A stretch of DNA of 64,000 nt from Allohoeflea poritis. Its GTDB lineage: Bacteria; Pseudomonadota; Alphaproteobacteria; Rhizobiales; Rhizobiaceae. This document shows positions 18,481 to 26,678 of the stretch, one piece after another (the stretch's first letter is position 1; the number at the start of each line of letters is the position of its first letter). Location of the stretch: contig NZ_JAPJZH010000018.1 in assembly GCF_027889715.1 (NCBI RefSeq), forward strand, positions 43,738 to 107,737, written 5' to 3'. A model generated the notes under the pieces. It searched no databases and was not told where the DNA came from. It saw nothing but the letters and a program-made list of their open reading frames with translations. The translations under genes and the position numbers were made by a program.

Positions 18481-21021
18481 CTAACCCATTGCCTCGGCAA
18501 TGATCTCGTCCGCCGCTTCGGCCAGGATATCATCATGCGCTTCGCCGGACACGGGTTCCTTGCCGATTTCCAGCATGACGGGAACGGCAAGCGGTGAGAT
18601 CTGGTCCAGCCGGTTCAAGATGATTCGGCCCTTGATTCGTGACAGCATATCCGCAAGCCGGCGAATATCCAGCAGGCCGGCCGCCGCATCGGTGCGCGTT
18701 GCCTGCAACAGGATGTGATCGGGTTCGTGGCTGCGCAGTACGTCATAGATAAGATCGGCGGAAACGGTGATCTGCCGGCCGGTCTTCTCCTGACCCGGAT
18801 AGCGGCGCTCGATGAGACCCGCAATCATCGCGCAATTGCGGAATGTGCGCTTGAGCATCCAGGATTCAGCCAGCCACGCCTCCAGGTCGTCGCCCAGCAT
18901 GTCCTCATCGAACAGCTCGGCCAGCGAGAGTTCGCCGCGTTCGATCATCAGGCCCATGTCGCGAAGGCCCCAGACCGACATCGCGTAGTCCGTGGCAACG
19001 AAGCCGAGCGGCCTTGCCCGCGCCCGTTCCAGCCGGCGTGTCAGCAGCATACCGAGGGTCTGGTGCGCCAGCCGTCCCTCGAAGGGATACATCATCATGT
19101 AGAAACGGTCGGCGTTCGGGAATGTCTCGATCAGCAGCTCGCCCTGCTTTGGAAGGACCGATTTCCGTCGCTGGATCTCCAGCCACTCGCGCACCTGGTC
19201 GGGCAGCGCCTGCCAGCTGCCGGGATCGGCCAGCATCGAGCGGACCTGGTCGGCGAGATAGGTGGACAGCGGAAACTTGCCGCCCGCATAGGCAGGGATC
19301 TTCGGGCTGCCGGTGCCGCCCTTCGACACGATGCACTCGTTTTCGCGGATGCCCTCGAAACGCAGCACCCTGCCGGCGAACAGGAACGTATCGCCGGGCG
19401 ACATCATCTCGACGAAGGATTCCTCGATCTTGCCGAGCACCGGCCCGCCGCGCACATTGACGCCGCGCCCGCTGTGTTTCGTCAGACGGATCTTCAGCTC
19501 AGGCGCTTCGATGATCGTGCCGATATTGAGCCGGTACTGCTGGGCGATGCGCGGATTGCTGACGCGCCATGTGCCGTCTTTCGTCACGCGGATGCGGGCA
19601 TAGCGATCGTAAGTCTTCAGCGCGTAACCGCCGGTCGCCACGAAATCCAGCACGCGGTCGAACTGGTCGCGTCCGAGCGACCGGTAGGGCTCGGCGGTCG
19701 TCACCTCCGTGAAAAGCGCATCGGCCGTGAACGGTTCGGCGCATGCCATGCCCAGAATGTGCTGGGCCAATACGTCATAGGTGCCGTCTCCGACCGGCGG
19801 CGTATCCTGGGCGCCGAGATAATTGGCATCGAGCGCCGCCTGGCACTCCATCACCTCGAATCGGTTCGCCGGCACCAGGATGGCGCGGCTCGGCTCGTCC
19901 ATGCGGTGATTGGAACGCCCGATGCGCTGTGCAAGCCGGCTGGCGCCCTTCGGCGCGCCGACATGCACCACAAGGTCGACATCGCCCCAGTCGATGCCCA
20001 GATCGAGTGTCGACGTCGCGACGACGGCGCGCAGCTTGTTTCCGGCCATTGCAGCCTCGACCTTGCGCCGCTGGCTGGCATCGAGCGAGCCGTGATGCAG
20101 TGCGATGGGCAGGTCGTCCTCATTGATGCGCCACAGCTCCCTGAACAGGAGTTCGGCTTGGCTGCGCGTATTGACGAAGAGCAGGGTCGTCTGGTGCTCG
20201 CGGATGGCCTGATAGACGTCCGCCATCGCGTAGCGCGCCGAATGGCCGGACCACGGGACCCGCTCGTCGGTACGCAGGATCGTGATTTCCGGCTTGGCGC
20301 CACCAGCGATGACGATGCGCTCGGCAAGCACCGGCGCATCCTGCGCCACCTGCGGCATGAGCCAGGCCTGCAGTGCCTCGGGTTCGGCCACCGTGGCCGA
20401 AAGTCCGATGGTGCGAAGCCCGGGGCTGTGGCGCCGCAACCGGGCAAGGCCGAGGGAAAGCAGATGCCCGCGTTTGGAGGTGACCAGCGAGTGCAACTCG
20501 TCGAAGATGACGAATTTCAGGTCGCCGAAAAGAAGCCCGGCCTCCCGGCTGGCGATCAGAAGGGCGATCTGTTCCGGCGTCGTCAGGAGGATGTCCGGCG
20601 GATCGCGTTTCTGGCGCTGCCGCTTTGAGGAAGGCGTATCGCCGGTTCGTGTCTCGATGCGCACGGGAAGCGCCATATCCGCCACGGGATTGGCAAGGTT
20701 GCGCTCGATATCGATCGCCAGCGCCTTGAGCGGCGAGACATAGAGCGTGTGTATCCCGCGCCGTGCCGACGAGCGCGCGGCCCCCGGGCGGCGTTTTTCC
20801 TCCTTCAGCGTGATGTCGATCAACGACGGCAGGAAGCCGGCCAGTGTCTTGCCGGCGCCCGTCGGTGCGATCAGCAGCGAAGACAGGCCGGATTGCGCCT
20901 TTTGAAGGAGCGCCAGCTGATGCGGCCGCGGCTCCCAGCCGCGCCCCGAGAACCAGCCTGAAAAAGGCTCCGGCAGCGAAGAGCCCGCGTTCTCGCCGAT
21001 ATCCGCAGAATCATTGTTCAC
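18481..21021 (-). CDS. Ligase-associated DNA damage response DEXH-box helicase (Lhr-type)
   Basis: An 846-residue superfamily 2 helicase. Walker A is APTGAGKT (52-59), the DEXH box is DELH in FVIFDELHSLV, motif III is GLSATV, and the second RecA domain carries LLFVNTRSQAE, TSTLDLGIDWGD and RIGRSNHR (motif VI). The remaining about 450 residues form the winged-helix and Lhr-core C-terminal region that distinguishes this family from RecQ or DinG. It probably unwinds 3'-tailed duplexes or RNA:DNA hybrids during repair. It forms a two-gene unit with pdeM. A 637-residue open frame on the opposite strand is a shadow. Confidence 0.93.
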   Translation of the reverse strand: MNNDSADIGENAGSSLPEPFSGWFSGRGWEPRPHQLALLQKAQSGLSSLLIAPTGAGKTLAGFLPSLIDITLKEEKRRPGAARSSARRGIHTLYVSPLKALAIDIERNLANPVADMALPVRIETRTGDTPSSKRQRQKRDPPDILLTTPEQIALLIASREAGLLFGDLKFVIFDELHSLVTSKRGHLLSLGLARLRRHSPGLRTIGLSATVAEPEALQAWLMPQVAQDAPVLAERIVIAGGAKPEITILRTDERVPWSGHSARYAMADVYQAIREHQTTLLFVNTRSQAELLFRELWRINEDDLPIALHHGSLDASQRRKVEAAMAGNKLRAVVATSTLDLGIDWGDVDLVVHVGAPKGASRLAQRIGRSNHRMDEPSRAILVPANRFEVMECQAALDANYLGAQDTPPVGDGTYDVLAQHILGMACAEPFTADALFTEVTTAEPYRSLGRDQFDRVLDFVATGGYALKTYDRYARIRVTKDGTWRVSNPRIAQQYRLNIGTIIEAPELKIRLTKHSGRGVNVRGGPVLGKIEESFVEMMSPGDTFLFAGRVLRFEGIRENECIVSKGGTGSPKIPAYAGGKFPLSTYLADQVRSMLADPGSWQALPDQVREWLEIQRRKSVLPKQGELLIETFPNADRFYMMMYPFEGRLAHQTLGMLLTRRLERARARPLGFVATDYAMSVWGLRDMGLMIERGELSLAELFDEDMLGDDLEAWLAESWMLKRTFRNCAMIAGLIERRYPGQEKTGRQITVSADLIYDVLRSHEPDHILLQATRTDAAAGLLDIRRLADMLSRIKGRIILNRLDQISPLAVPVMLEIGKEPVSGEAHDDILAEAADEIIAEAMG

Positions 21022-21140
21022 AGGCCGACGTTAACCCATGTCCGGCTTGCGCAAAACGGTATCGTCGGACACCGCCGTCGCGGTTGAAGCAGCCGCCGAT
21101 TGCGATTACCTATGGCACAATCGAAACGGAGTGATGGCGC

Positions 21141-21407
21141 ATGTCGGAAAGACTGAACCGGTTTCTGGGAGATTCGCTCGGCCGGACACTGGTCAAGCTG
21201 GTCGTGATCTCGTTCATCGTCGGTGCGGTGATGAGCGCCTTCAACTGGTATCCGATCGACGTGATCTACGCGGTGCGCGATTTCGTCGTCAATGTGTGGG
21301 AACTGGGCTTTGCCGCATTGGGGCGTTTCGGTGATTACCTGCTGCTCGGCGCGGTTGTCGTCGTGCCCGTTTTTCTGGTATTGCGCATATTGAGTTTCCG
21401 GCGATAG
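21141..21407 (+). CDS. Small two-span membrane protein, DUF6460-like
   Basis: An 88-residue protein with two hydrophobic segments (VKLVVISFIVGAVMSAF near the N-terminus and YLLLGAVVVVPVFLVLRIL near the C-terminus) separated by an amphipathic stretch, ending SFRR. The opening MSERLNRFLGDSLGRTLVKL matches a small conserved alphaproteobacterial family that I recall as DUF6460. No function is known. It is divergent from the helicase gene, 119 bp away, and precedes a MATE exporter by 78 bp in the same direction. Confidence 0.8.
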   Translation: MSERLNRFLGDSLGRTLVKLVVISFIVGAVMSAFNWYPIDVIYAVRDFVVNVWELGFAALGRFGDYLLLGAVVVVPVFLVLRILSFRR

Positions 21408-21485
21408 TCCGCCGCGGGCTCGGTCGTAAGATGCCGCCGGCTTCCATCCGTGGTCGGGCGTGCCCAGCAAAATCTGGTTGTGATC

Positions 21486-22862
21486 ATGGATCGGACCCCG
21501 GAACCGGAAGGGGCCGGGCCGCAACAGCGGCCCTTTGACGTCAGCAACCGGCTGGTCCTGTCCATCGCCGTGCCGATGACGCTCGCTTACCTGACGACGC
21601 CGTTGCTCGGTCTGGTCGATACCGCCGTTGTCGGTCGGCTGGGCGATCCGGCGCTGCTTGGCGGCCTGGCGGTCGGGGCGGTTATTTTCGACCTCGTCTT
21701 CACGACATTCAACTTCCTGCGCGCCTCCACCACCGGCCTGGTGGCGCAGGCCTTCGGCAGGAACGATCCGGGCGAGGAACAGGCCGTCTTCTGGCGTTCC
21801 CTGATGATCGGCCTTGCGAGCGGAGCCGCATTGCTGCTGATTTCGCCCTTGATCGTGTGGATCGGTGTCCGGGCGATGGCGCCGGGCGAGGCGGTGCGCC
21901 AGGCAACCGAGACCTATATAACGATCAGGATGGTTTCCGCGCCGGCGAGCCTCGCCAATTACGCCATCCTCGGATATGTGCTCGGCCGCGGCGAAGCGAT
22001 TGCCGGGCTGCTCTTGCAGACGCTGATCAACGGCATCAATATCATCCTGTCCATTTGGCTGGGGCTGGGTCTCGGCTGGGGCATCGAGGGAGTAGCCTGG
22101 GCCACTGTGACGGGCGAAGCCGTGGGCGCTCTTGCCGGCTTTGCCTTTGTCTATGCGCGGTTCGACCGCACCGCTCGGCCGACCTGGCAACGCGTGCTCG
22201 ACCGGGCCGCGATCACGCGGCTCATGTCGCTCAACCGGGACATCATGATCCGATCATTCGCATTGCTTGCCGCCTTTGCGCTGTTTGTCAGGCAGGGCGC
22301 GCAATTCGGTCCGGTGACCCTCGCTGCAAATGCCGTCCTGATGAATTTCTTCATGGTCGCCGGCTATTATCTTGACGGATTTGCCACCGCGGCCGAACAG
22401 TTGGCCGGCCGCGCAGTGGGTGCCAATTACCGACCGGCGTTCGACCGCTCGGTACGTCTGACGCTTGTCTGGGGCTTCTGCCTTGCGGCGGCGACGACCC
22501 TGTTCTTTCTCGTTTTCGGCGCGGCCGTCATCGATTTTCTGACGACTTCCGAGGAGGTGCGTGGGCAGGCCCGCCAATTCCTGCACTGGGCGGCGCTGAC
22601 GGCCCTTGTCGGCGTGCTCGCCTTCGAAATGGACGGTGTCTTCATCGGCGCGACCTGGTCGGCTGACATGCGCAACATGATGCTTGTGTCGCTCGCGCTT
22701 TTTGTCGTCCTGACCTGGGTGCTGGTGCCGGTAATCGGCAATCACGGTTTGTGGCTTGCGCTGCTGGCGTTTCTCGGAACGCGCGGCGTCACGCTCTACG
22801 CCATGCTGGGAACCCGTGCGAACGCGGTGTTTGGTCGCGGGTCCGGGCGGGCGCGCTGGTAG
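21486..22862 (+). CDS. MATE family efflux transporter (DinF-like)
   Basis: A 458-residue membrane protein with about twelve hydrophobic segments in two related halves. The first half begins RLVLSIAVPMTLAYLTTPLL and has DTAVVGRLGDPALLGGLAVG, the typical MATE/DinF opening; the second half has LAANAVLMNFFMVAGYYLDG and the AAEQLAGRAVGA segment. DinF-type MATE proteins export cationic drugs or metabolites in exchange for Na+ or H+. I prefer the ATG at 21486; an in-frame GTG at 21450 would add twelve residues that are not membrane-like. Substrate unknown. Confidence 0.9.
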   Translation: MDRTPEPEGAGPQQRPFDVSNRLVLSIAVPMTLAYLTTPLLGLVDTAVVGRLGDPALLGGLAVGAVIFDLVFTTFNFLRASTTGLVAQAFGRNDPGEEQAVFWRSLMIGLASGAALLLISPLIVWIGVRAMAPGEAVRQATETYITIRMVSAPASLANYAILGYVLGRGEAIAGLLLQTLINGINIILSIWLGLGLGWGIEGVAWATVTGEAVGALAGFAFVYARFDRTARPTWQRVLDRAAITRLMSLNRDIMIRSFALLAAFALFVRQGAQFGPVTLAANAVLMNFFMVAGYYLDGFATAAEQLAGRAVGANYRPAFDRSVRLTLVWGFCLAAATTLFFLVFGAAVIDFLTTSEEVRGQARQFLHWAALTALVGVLAFEMDGVFIGATWSADMRNMMLVSLALFVVLTWVLVPVIGNHGLWLALLAFLGTRGVTLYAMLGTRANAVFGRGSGRARW

Positions 22863-23178
22863 CTTCAGAATTGCTCCAGGCCTTGGTGGCCTCGGATCAC
22901 GCGCCAAGTGTCGAATAATCCCGGTCTGATCAAGGGGATAGGCCGCTCAATCCAAACGTGGAACGAAATCCGGTCGCGAGGGCCTAATTATACACCTGTT
23001 GACAAAACATCTCGAAATCTGTGAAAAATTGATTGCTGCAAATTAAATTTACAGGTTTCGGCCTTATAAGGGGCGCGAAGCTGAGTGAATTATCCAACGC
23101 GGGACCGATAGAACTTGGTCCCATGGCGGTTCGCAATCCGGGCCGCAAGGTCGCATTGTTTGCAGCGGGAACAGGTCG
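22863..23178. other. AT-rich 316-bp intergenic region ahead of the acyl carrier protein gene
   Basis: Clearly lower in GC than its surroundings between about 22980 and 23075, with A/T runs and a TTGACA at 22999-23004 that resembles a -35 box. The correctly spaced position downstream reads TGAAAA, a poor -10 match, so I do not call a promoter. No convincing gene on either strand; the antisense open frame across it and the ACP gene looks like a shadow. Confidence 0.5.
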
Positions 23179-23424
23179 ATGGAAAACAGCGTCTCGGTCG
23201 TAAGACAAGTGATTGCCGATATCCTGCTGATGCCGGCGGAGCGGATCGATTGCCACTGCGCACTGTGCCAGCTCCCCGATTGGGACAGCATCGTTCAATT
23301 GACGCTGCTCATGGTCATTGAGGAAAGGACCGGGTGCCGCATTGAAGTCGAACGGCTGAAGAGTTCGAGCACGGTTGCCGATGTTGCGCAAATGCTCGGC
23401 GAAAGCCGCAGGACCCTCCACTGA
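23179..23424 (+). CDS. Orphan acyl carrier protein-like protein
   Basis: An 81-residue protein with the acyl carrier fold pattern: helix I (SVVRQVIADILLM), loop, then LPDWDSIVQLTLLMVIEERTG, where Ser37 in the WDS motif would carry the 4'-phosphopantetheine arm, and a last helix (STVADVAQMLG). The DSI form and the WDS context resemble carriers of specialised pathways more than the DSL of housekeeping AcpP. Unusually, the loop before the serine is CHCALC (Cys25, 27, 30). No ketosynthase, ligase or transferase gene is nearby, so its acyl partner system must be elsewhere. It ends 10 bp from the convergent pyrD. Confidence 0.75.
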   Translation: MENSVSVVRQVIADILLMPAERIDCHCALCQLPDWDSIVQLTLLMVIEERTGCRIEVERLKSSSTVADVAQMLGESRRTLH

Positions 23425-23434
23425 GACAACAGCA

Positions 23435-24535
23435 CTATTGCGGGATCGACCTTTCCGCCCATGCATCCAGGTGGCTGTCGCGCAGATCGGCGATTGACCC
23501 TATGCCTTCACGCGACACCGCCCGGGACAGTCCCGACAGTATGGCGGGGACGATACCAGGCCCCTCATAGACGAAACCGGTATAGAGCTGCACCAGATCG
23601 GCGCCGGCCCGGATTTTTTCCAGAGCCGTTTGCGCCGAGTCGACGCCGCCCAGGCCGATCAGGGTCATCTGCGGGCCGACAAGCGCGCGCAGTTTCGCAA
23701 GAACGATGGTCGACCGTTCGAAAAGCGGGCGTCCCGATAGACCGCCGGACTGTCCGGTATGTCTGCCGGCCCGCAGCCCGTCGCGCGACAGCGTCGTGTT
23801 GGACACGATGAGACCGTCGAGCCCGGTTTCGCGTGCAACCGATGCGATGTTCCGAAGGTCCTCTTCATTCAGGTCAGGCGCGATCTTGACGAAGATCGGC
23901 TTGTGCTCCGCACCCGCAGACTGTCGCGCCGACCGCGCTTCCTGCACCGCGCTGATCAGCAGCATCAGGTTTTCCCGTGCCTGCAGGTCGCGCAGGCCGG
24001 GCGTGTTGGGAGACGAGACGTTGACCGTGAAGTAGTCGGCGACATCGTAAAAAACGGTTATGCCAAGCGCATAGTCGCCGATGCGGTCCTCGGAATCCTT
24101 GTTCGCGCCCACATTGACGCCGATCGGTCCCGGCCGCGGTCCGGTCGAGCCGCGCAGCCTGCGCAGTGCCGCCGCATGCCCCTCATTGTTGAAGCCGAGC
24201 CGGTTGATGACGGCGCGATCCGCCGGCAGCCGGAAGATTCGCGGCTGCGGGTTGCCCGCTTGCGGCAGCGGCGTCACCGATCCGATTTCCGTAAATCCGA
24301 AGCCCAGCCGCAGCACCTCGTTGGCCACTTCGGCATTCTTGTCGAAACCGGCTGCGATTCCGATCGGGTTCTTGAAGCGCAAACCGGCAGCGTCCACTGC
24401 AAGGCCCGGGTCGGCATCGGCCGTCTGAGGTGGCAGGGCGCCTGATTTCAGTGCCTTGATGGAAAGCCGGTGGGCGGTTTCCGGGTCGAGCGCGAACAAG
24501 GCGTGCCGTGCCAGCCTGTACAACGGATGTGTCAC
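23435..24535 (-). CDS. pyrD: Dihydroorotate dehydrogenase (quinone), class 2
   Basis: A 366-residue membrane-associated flavoenzyme that oxidises dihydroorotate to orotate with quinone as acceptor, the fourth step of pyrimidine synthesis. The N-terminal amphipathic helices (YRLARHALFALDPETAHRLS) mark the membrane-bound class 2 type. Conserved segments include NPIGIAAGFDKNAE, GFTEIGSVTPLPQ, NVSSPNTPGLR (the Ser base of class 2) and the FMN phosphate site LIGLGGVDSAQ with YTGFVYEGPG. Its start overlaps the stop of the DUF952 gene by four bases (ATGA), so they are coupled. Confidence 0.97.
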   Translation of the reverse strand: MTHPLYRLARHALFALDPETAHRLSIKALKSGALPPQTADADPGLAVDAAGLRFKNPIGIAAGFDKNAEVANEVLRLGFGFTEIGSVTPLPQAGNPQPRIFRLPADRAVINRLGFNNEGHAAALRRLRGSTGPRPGPIGVNVGANKDSEDRIGDYALGITVFYDVADYFTVNVSSPNTPGLRDLQARENLMLLISAVQEARSARQSAGAEHKPIFVKIAPDLNEEDLRNIASVARETGLDGLIVSNTTLSRDGLRAGRHTGQSGGLSGRPLFERSTIVLAKLRALVGPQMTLIGLGGVDSAQTALEKIRAGADLVQLYTGFVYEGPGIVPAILSGLSRAVSREGIGSIADLRDSHLDAWAERSIPQ

Positions 24536-24879
24536 CGGTCCAGATCGGGCAGTTGGTGCATGCCGTCGTCGCCCAGCGGCATCGGCAGGGCCCAGCGCGC
24601 CAGATCAACCGGCAGCGGGCCGTAAAGATGCGGAAACAGGTCGCCGCCGCGAGATGGTTCGTATTTCAGGGCTGCACCGAGATCGGCGCTGTCGACGGCG
24701 ACCAGCAGCAGGTCGTCCTGTCCGGCAAAGTGCAGCGCGGCCGTATCCGCCACCTGGCGGGCCGTCGAAAAGTGAATATAGCCGTCCTGGAGGTCGATCG
24801 GCGCACCGTCGAAACGGCCGTTCTCCAGCGCCTGCCGCCAAAGGGTGCGCGGCACGATCTTGTAAATGATTTCCGCCAT
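24532..24879 (-). CDS. DUF952 domain-containing protein
   Basis: A 115-residue cytoplasmic protein with the DUF952 signature: IYKIVPRTLWRQAL at the N-terminus, DGYIHFSTARQVADTA, and a C-terminal GGDLFPHLYGPLPV. DUF952 proteins are fused or adjacent to various metabolic genes and have no established biochemical activity. The gene directly precedes pyrD with a four-base overlap, an arrangement common in rhizobia, suggesting shared expression and not necessarily a role in pyrimidine synthesis. Confidence 0.9.
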   Translation of the reverse strand: MAEIIYKIVPRTLWRQALENGRFDGAPIDLQDGYIHFSTARQVADTAALHFAGQDDLLLVAVDSADLGAALKYEPSRGGDLFPHLYGPLPVDLARWALPMPLGDDGMHQLPDLDR

Positions 24880-24966
24880 TGTCTACAGCCTCGCGCATCG
24901 CATTTCTGGCACGATCATGAGCTAACTACACCGTCGGATCGAAATTATCACCGGGGGCATGCGGAT

Positions 24967-25404
24967 ATGAACCAGTTTTTTCGGATCAAGCCTTTTTACC
25001 CGGCGTGCCTGGCGCTGCTGCTTGCAGGCGCGCCGGCAGCCGCGCAGGAGAACCGCTTCGTGATCGAGCCCTCCGGCGACGGGTTTGTGCGGCTCGATTC
25101 CCATACGGGGGAAATTTCCGTCTGTTCCGACGTGGAGGGCCAGATCGTTTGTCGCATGGCAGCCGATGAACGGCGGGCCCTCGAAGAGGAAATCGATCTT
25201 CTGGAAGAGCGCATCGCGGTGCTGGAGCAAACGCTTGCGGAACGGCCCGGCGGACCGGAAAGCAGGTTTCCGACCGATGAGGAAATCGACCGCACCTTCG
25301 GGGTCATGGAAAAGCTCATGCGCCGTTTTCTGGGCGTTATGGAGGATATCGAGAAGGACAATTCCGGTCGAATTCCCGGCACGGATGCCCCGGACAGGAC
25401 CTGA
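24967..25404 (+). CDS. Secreted coiled-coil protein of unknown function
   Basis: A 145-residue protein with a signal peptide (PACLALLLAGAPAAAQ, cleavage expected after AAAQ or AAA), a short beta-like region with two cysteines (ISVCSDVEGQIVC) and a heptad-rich coiled coil (EERRALEEEIDLLEERIAVL type sequence, about 62-90), followed by a helical C-terminus. The ATG at 24967 is the only start that puts the signal peptide first. I do not recognise a named family. It lies divergent from the DUF952/pyrD pair, 87 bp away, and appears to be a single gene. Confidence 0.75.
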   Translation: MNQFFRIKPFYPACLALLLAGAPAAAQENRFVIEPSGDGFVRLDSHTGEISVCSDVEGQIVCRMAADERRALEEEIDLLEERIAVLEQTLAERPGGPESRFPTDEEIDRTFGVMEKLMRRFLGVMEDIEKDNSGRIPGTDAPDRT

Positions 25405-25562
25405 CGCCGTAAACCTTAGTTGCATTGCCGGCAAACTATGTTTCTGGTTGGTGGACGCAGACCATTGAATGAGCGTAGGACCATCCCGATATATCGAATC
25501 AGGGCGGTGTAACTCGAAACGTGTTGGCAGGACGATGTCCGGTCAGCACCTGGAGGATCCTG

Positions 25563-25796
25563 TTGCCAAGCTACTATCTCAGCGAAAATCAGACAAATGG
25601 CGTATATGAAATTCACGCCGAGGGCTGTGTCCATTTGCCCGACCGCTATCACCGGCTTTATCTCGGTGAATATCCGAATGGCCGCCTGGCGCTCAAGAAA
25701 GCTGCGCTGCTTTGCTCCAATGTGAAGGTCTGCAGCGAATGCGGTGTTCCTGAACTGGCTTACCCCCAGCCTTTCCTGGTGCACCAGGCTTCCTGA
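25563..25796 (+). CDS. Small CxxC-containing protein of unknown function
   Basis: A 77-residue protein. I place the start at TTG 25563 because GGAGG (25552-25556) lies six bases upstream; longer in-frame versions have no such site. It contains YYLSENQTNGVYEIHAEGC, LYLGEYPNG and a terminal CSNVKVCSECG with a possible zinc or disulfide CxxC pair. I recall short alphaproteobacterial proteins with this N-G-x-x-E-V-H-x-x-x-C pattern but know no function. The flanking genes give no strong clue. Confidence 0.65.
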   Translation: MPSYYLSENQTNGVYEIHAEGCVHLPDRYHRLYLGEYPNGRLALKKAALLCSNVKVCSECGVPELAYPQPFLVHQAS

Positions 25797-25986
25797 CGTC
25801 GGTCTGCTCCGGTTTATCGCGTCGAACAAAAACCTCCGGTGAAGAAATCTCTTTGCCTTGGCAGCCAAGCCCGGTAGCATTGGCTTCTGCAGAGCGACGA
25901 GCGATGCAGACGAGCGAGCCGGACTGATTGGGCGGGAGGAATCGATCTCTTTCAGGTGCGGCGGCCTCTGGGAGGGGGCGATCGAG

Positions 25987-26652
25987 TTGAGCAAGACATT
26001 TATAATTGCAGATGACCATCCATTGTTTCGCGGTGCCATGAGGCAGGCCCTTTCAGGCATCGAGGACGGGTTGGAGATCGTTGAAGCCGGCGATTTCGGC
26101 GCGGCGCGCAATGCCGCAAAGGAGCATCCGGAAGCCGATCTCCTGCTTCTCGACCTGACCATGCCCGGCGTCAGCGGCCTGTCCGGGCTGATCGCCCTGC
26201 GGGCAGAGTATGTCAGCCTTCCCGTGGTCGTGGTATCGGCGTCCGATGATCAGGCCACGGTGCGGCGCGCACTCGATCTCGGTGCATCAGGATTTATCTC
26301 CAAATCCGCCAGTATCGATGAAATCCGCGACGGTATCGCCGCCGTTCTGGCCGGCGAGATATGGACGCCGGGCGGTTTCGAACTCGGCCTCGAGCAGGAT
26401 CCCGAGGTCGCCGAACTGATCAAGCGCCTGCAGACACTGACGCCCCAGCAGAGCCGGGTTCTCGGCATGCTTGCGGAAGGTCTGCTGAACAAGCAGATCG
26501 CCTATGAGCTCGGTGTTTCGGAGGCAACGATCAAGGCGCACGTATCGGCCGTTCTGCAAAAGCTCTCCGTCGACAGCCGGACCCAGGCCGTTATCCAGCT
26601 TTCGAAAATCGGCACCGAGGCACTCGATCGCGAGTCCGGCACCGTGCACTGA
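25987..26652 (+). CDS. LuxR/NarL-family response regulator, CrbR-like
   Basis: A 221-residue response regulator. The receiver domain has the acidic pair at Asp9-Asp10, phosphoacceptor Asp56 in LLLLDLTMPG, and the conserved Lys in GFISKSA (about 105). The C-terminal LuxR HTH is LTPQQSRVLGMLAEGLLNKQ through VSEATIKAHVSAVLQKL. I place the start at TTG 25987 because GGGAGGGGG lies just upstream and the receiver fold begins immediately. It ends 26 bp from the convergent transporter-fused hybrid kinase gene. That kinase type (CrbS) pairs with a LuxR-type CrbR controlling acetate use in gamma-proteobacteria, so pairing is likely here, by inference. Confidence 0.88.
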   Translation: MSKTFIIADDHPLFRGAMRQALSGIEDGLEIVEAGDFGAARNAAKEHPEADLLLLDLTMPGVSGLSGLIALRAEYVSLPVVVVSASDDQATVRRALDLGASGFISKSASIDEIRDGIAAVLAGEIWTPGGFELGLEQDPEVAELIKRLQTLTPQQSRVLGMLAEGLLNKQIAYELGVSEATIKAHVSAVLQKLSVDSRTQAVIQLSKIGTEALDRESGTVH

Positions 26653-26678
26653 TCACGGTGTGACCGACCAGATACGCT

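Noticed and set aside
18715..20628. 637-residue open frame antisense to the Lhr-type helicase
   Set aside because: Shadow of the helicase gene, whose motifs are all in the minus-strand frame.
22999..23027. TTGACA followed 17 bp later by TGAAAA as an ACP promoter
   Set aside because: The -10 position is a poor match, so no promoter is called.
22984..23466. 160-residue minus-strand frame over the acyl carrier protein gene
   Set aside because: No ribosome site or domain, and it would cover a clear ACP motif on the plus strand.
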